Positions 42,492 through 43,756 of a stretch of DNA of 43,756 nucleotides are shown in pieces. The DNA comes from Psychroflexus sp. MES1-P1E (lineage in GTDB: Bacteria > Bacteroidota > Bacteroidia > Flavobacteriales > Flavobacteriaceae). The stretch spans positions 1-43,756 of the forward strand of contig NZ_PJBS01000318.1 in assembly GCF_002836055.1 (NCBI RefSeq), given 5' to 3'. A program made the position numbers and the translations under genes. Numbering within the stretch: the stretch's first letter is position 1; every line of letters starts with the position of its first letter. The notes below the pieces were generated by a model. That model had not been told where the DNA came from. It saw only the letters and a program-made list of their open reading frames with translations, and made no database searches.

Positions 42492-42788
42492 ATGACCACA
42501 GATAATCTCAGCATTCAACTTTTTAGATGGATAAGCACCTTAGAAGCCATTTCCTTTTTAGTACTCTTATTCATAGCTATGCCCCTAAAATATATCTGGG
42601 AAATACCTGAATACGTAAGGATTATCGGCATGGCTCATGGTATACTATTCATCCTTTATTTGCTTGGTGGGTTCTGGATGTTCAAAAAACTCAACTGGTC
42701 TGTAAAGACGCTTTTTATTGTATTCCTAAGCTCAGTTTTACCCTTTGGACCATTCGTTGTTGAACGAAGATATCTTCCAAAATCCTAA
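42492..42788 (+). CDS. DUF3817 domain membrane protein
   Basis: A 98-residue protein with about three membrane helices (16-35, 43-63, 74-92). The pattern FRWISTLEAISFLVLL ... MPLKY ... RIIGMAHGILFILYL matches DUF3817, small bacterial membrane proteins of unknown function. It is divergent from galE (88 bp between starts) and its stop lies 1 bp from the end of the convergent thioesterase gene. Confidence 0.85.
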   Translation: MTTDNLSIQLFRWISTLEAISFLVLLFIAMPLKYIWEIPEYVRIIGMAHGILFILYLLGGFWMFKKLNWSVKTLFIVFLSSVLPFGPFVVERRYLPKS

Positions 42789-42789
42789 A

Positions 42790-43182
42790 TCAGCTATCTC
42801 CTAATCTGTCTTTTACAAATTCAACTTTGGTTTTTCCATGGGGCTTCGTATTCCCCTCTTTATCAAGACTTACCATTACTATTTTATCGATTTTTATAAT
42901 GGTTTGCCTAGTCATTTTATTCCTAACCTCACATTTGAGAGCAAGGGAAGCGTTTCCAAATTTCACCACTTCAATACCAATTTCAATAATATCACCTTGA
43001 GTCGCAGAGCTTTTAAAATCAATTTCACTCATGTATTTGGTTACCGTGTTTTGATTTTCCAATTGTATGATAGAATATAAAGCAGCCTCCTCATCTATCC
43101 AAGCTAAAAGTTTTCCGCCAAATAAAGTTCCATTAGGGTTAAGGTCTTCAGGTTTTATCCACTTTCTGGTATGAAATCGCAT
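42790..43182 (-). CDS. Acyl-CoA thioesterase, hotdog fold (YciA-like)
   Basis: Members of this family hydrolyse acyl-CoA to free acid and CoA. The 130-residue protein has the hotdog signature LNPNGTLFGGKLLAWIDEEAA (about 13-33) with the catalytic-site Asp in WIDE, and the SEIDFKSSATQGDIIEI strand region typical of YciA/BACH-type enzymes. I start at ATG 43182; 13 extra residues to a distant start at 43221 would overlap the remnant upstream. Chain-length preference is unknown. Confidence 0.88.
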   Translation of the reverse strand: MRFHTRKWIKPEDLNPNGTLFGGKLLAWIDEEAALYSIIQLENQNTVTKYMSEIDFKSSATQGDIIEIGIEVVKFGNASLALKCEVRNKMTRQTIIKIDKIVMVSLDKEGNTKPHGKTKVEFVKDRLGDS

Positions 43183-43186
43183 AGAC

Positions 43187-43545
43187 TTAAATTTTGTGTT
43201 TTGATTTTTTAATATTATCAAAAAGATCGAATGCTAAATTAGATATTTTTTTTGAGACATATCCATTCAGATTTTTGGCAACGTCATTACCTTCTTCTCT
43301 CGAAGGTCTTTCTAAAATTACACCAAATTTAAAAAAAATTCTACTGCTAGAATCTCTTTTAGGATTATCAAAATAATCGATAGATTAAAAGGTCTATTCG
43401 TCTTGATAAACCCGTTTCTTTTTTCAATTTACATTGACGTGCTCTTTTCACTATTCCGTTATCCTTTACAAATCCAATAGACGGTAAATAATAATTTTGA
43501 AATAGAAGATTTTTCACCCAGTAATTTAAGGACGAAAGCACAGTA
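43187..43545 (-). pseudogene. Frameshifted gene remnant upstream of the thioesterase gene
   Basis: On the minus strand two open segments in different frames join into one plausible protein. The upstream one (about 43375-43545) contains LPSIGFVKDNGIVKRARQ and KKETGLSRRIDLLIYRLF. The downstream one (43187-43384) contains DYFDNPKRDSSSRIFFKFGV, ILERPSREEGNDVAKNLNGY and VSKKISNLAFDLFDNIKK, and ends at a stop only 4 bp before the thioesterase start. The frames meet near 43375, and neither has a good start codon. I do not recognise the family. The spacing suggests that the intact gene once formed an operon with the thioesterase. Confidence 0.5.
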
Positions 43546-43756
43546 ATTGCTGTTATTCAAAAAAATCAAGAAATGAACATGTTTTTTCTAATATAAGCAA
43601 TATAGAATTGACATTGGTATATGTAAAACAGGTCCGTTTGTTAACAAACAAGTTCTGAACGCCACATAATTCTGATGTCAATTACAATTTATAAGTTCAT
43701 TAGAAACCTTGCAGATGTATTAAGTTTTCACTTTGAATAAACACAACATACATCCA
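43546..43756. other. No feature recognised at the window end
   Basis: This AT-rich tail shows no coding pattern that I can follow in any frame beyond short fragments, and no hairpin or promoter that I would defend. It may be further decayed sequence belonging to the remnant at 43187-43545. Confidence 0.3.

Noticed and set aside
43194-43376. Plus-strand ORF of 60 residues
   Set aside because: It is the antisense of the minus-strand remnant, whose other strand reads as more plausible protein.

Overview
The window looks like a chromosomal segment of a marine-type Flavobacteriaceae (Bacteroidota). The base composition is AT-rich and the gene order matches that family: parA-parB-DUF5683-dapB-lepB-wbqC, then rhomboid-rhomboid-mutL-ribH-TPR opposite recF-lipoprotein-DUF721, and a MoxR/DUF58/DUF4129/DUF4350/SpoIIM/RDD cluster. 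Several promoters fit the Bacteroidota form TTTG-N19-21-TAnnTTTG, and Shine-Dalgarno sequences are largely absent. Several genes start with TTG or GTG. A Psychroflexus-like organism would fit, given the decayed genes and repeats, but that is an inference. I recognise no tRNA, rRNA, CRISPR, prophage or transposase gene.

Layout. 1-1260: a Pmp3-type membrane peptide and a fully decayed endonuclease/exonuclease/phosphatase (EEP) gene. 1300-3734: dnaX and miaE, a terminator, then two copies of a 166-bp hairpin repeat. 4138-6671 (minus strand): aldo/keto reductase, acyltransferase, Nudix hydrolase; the Nudix start overlaps head-to-head with a cyclophilin lipoprotein. 7378-8720 (minus): TRIC-like channel and RDD protein. 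8753-15435 (plus): a tightly packed envelope cluster, SpoIIM-like, membrane protein, DUF4129, DUF4350, MoxR ATPase, DUF58, then rdgB. 15504-22091: DEAD-box helicase, carboxypeptidase-regulatory-like protein, sirtuin, purB, menA, dienoyl-CoA-reductase-like SDR. 22184-27370: parA, parB, DUF5683, dapB, signal peptidase I, WbqC. 27354-33538 (minus): intact EEP protein, two tandem rhomboid proteases, mutL, a small membrane protein, ribH, TPR membrane protein. 33683-37588 (plus): recF, lipoprotein, DUF721, hydrolase-OsmC fusion, lipoprotein. 37589-38308: terminator, third repeat copy and a broken gene. 38309-42403 (minus): hutH, nnr, galE. 42492-43756: DUF3817 protein, acyl-CoA thioesterase, and a frameshifted gene remnant.

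Most of the window is ordinary housekeeping: replication and repair (dnaX, recF, mutL, DUF721), segregation (parAB), cofactors and metabolism (ribH, menA, purB, dapB, nnr, hutH, galE), and envelope or secretion functions (lepB, rhomboids, the MoxR cluster). The least explained signal is a dispersed non-coding repeat family (3807-3972, 3969-4134, 37685-37872). Each copy is almost wholly an inverted repeat, folds into one long hairpin, and carries an 18-nt terminal loop that is conserved while the stem around it changes. All three copies lie in gaps between convergent genes. The second notable theme is gene decay: three separate pseudogenes, one of which appears cut off by a repeat copy.
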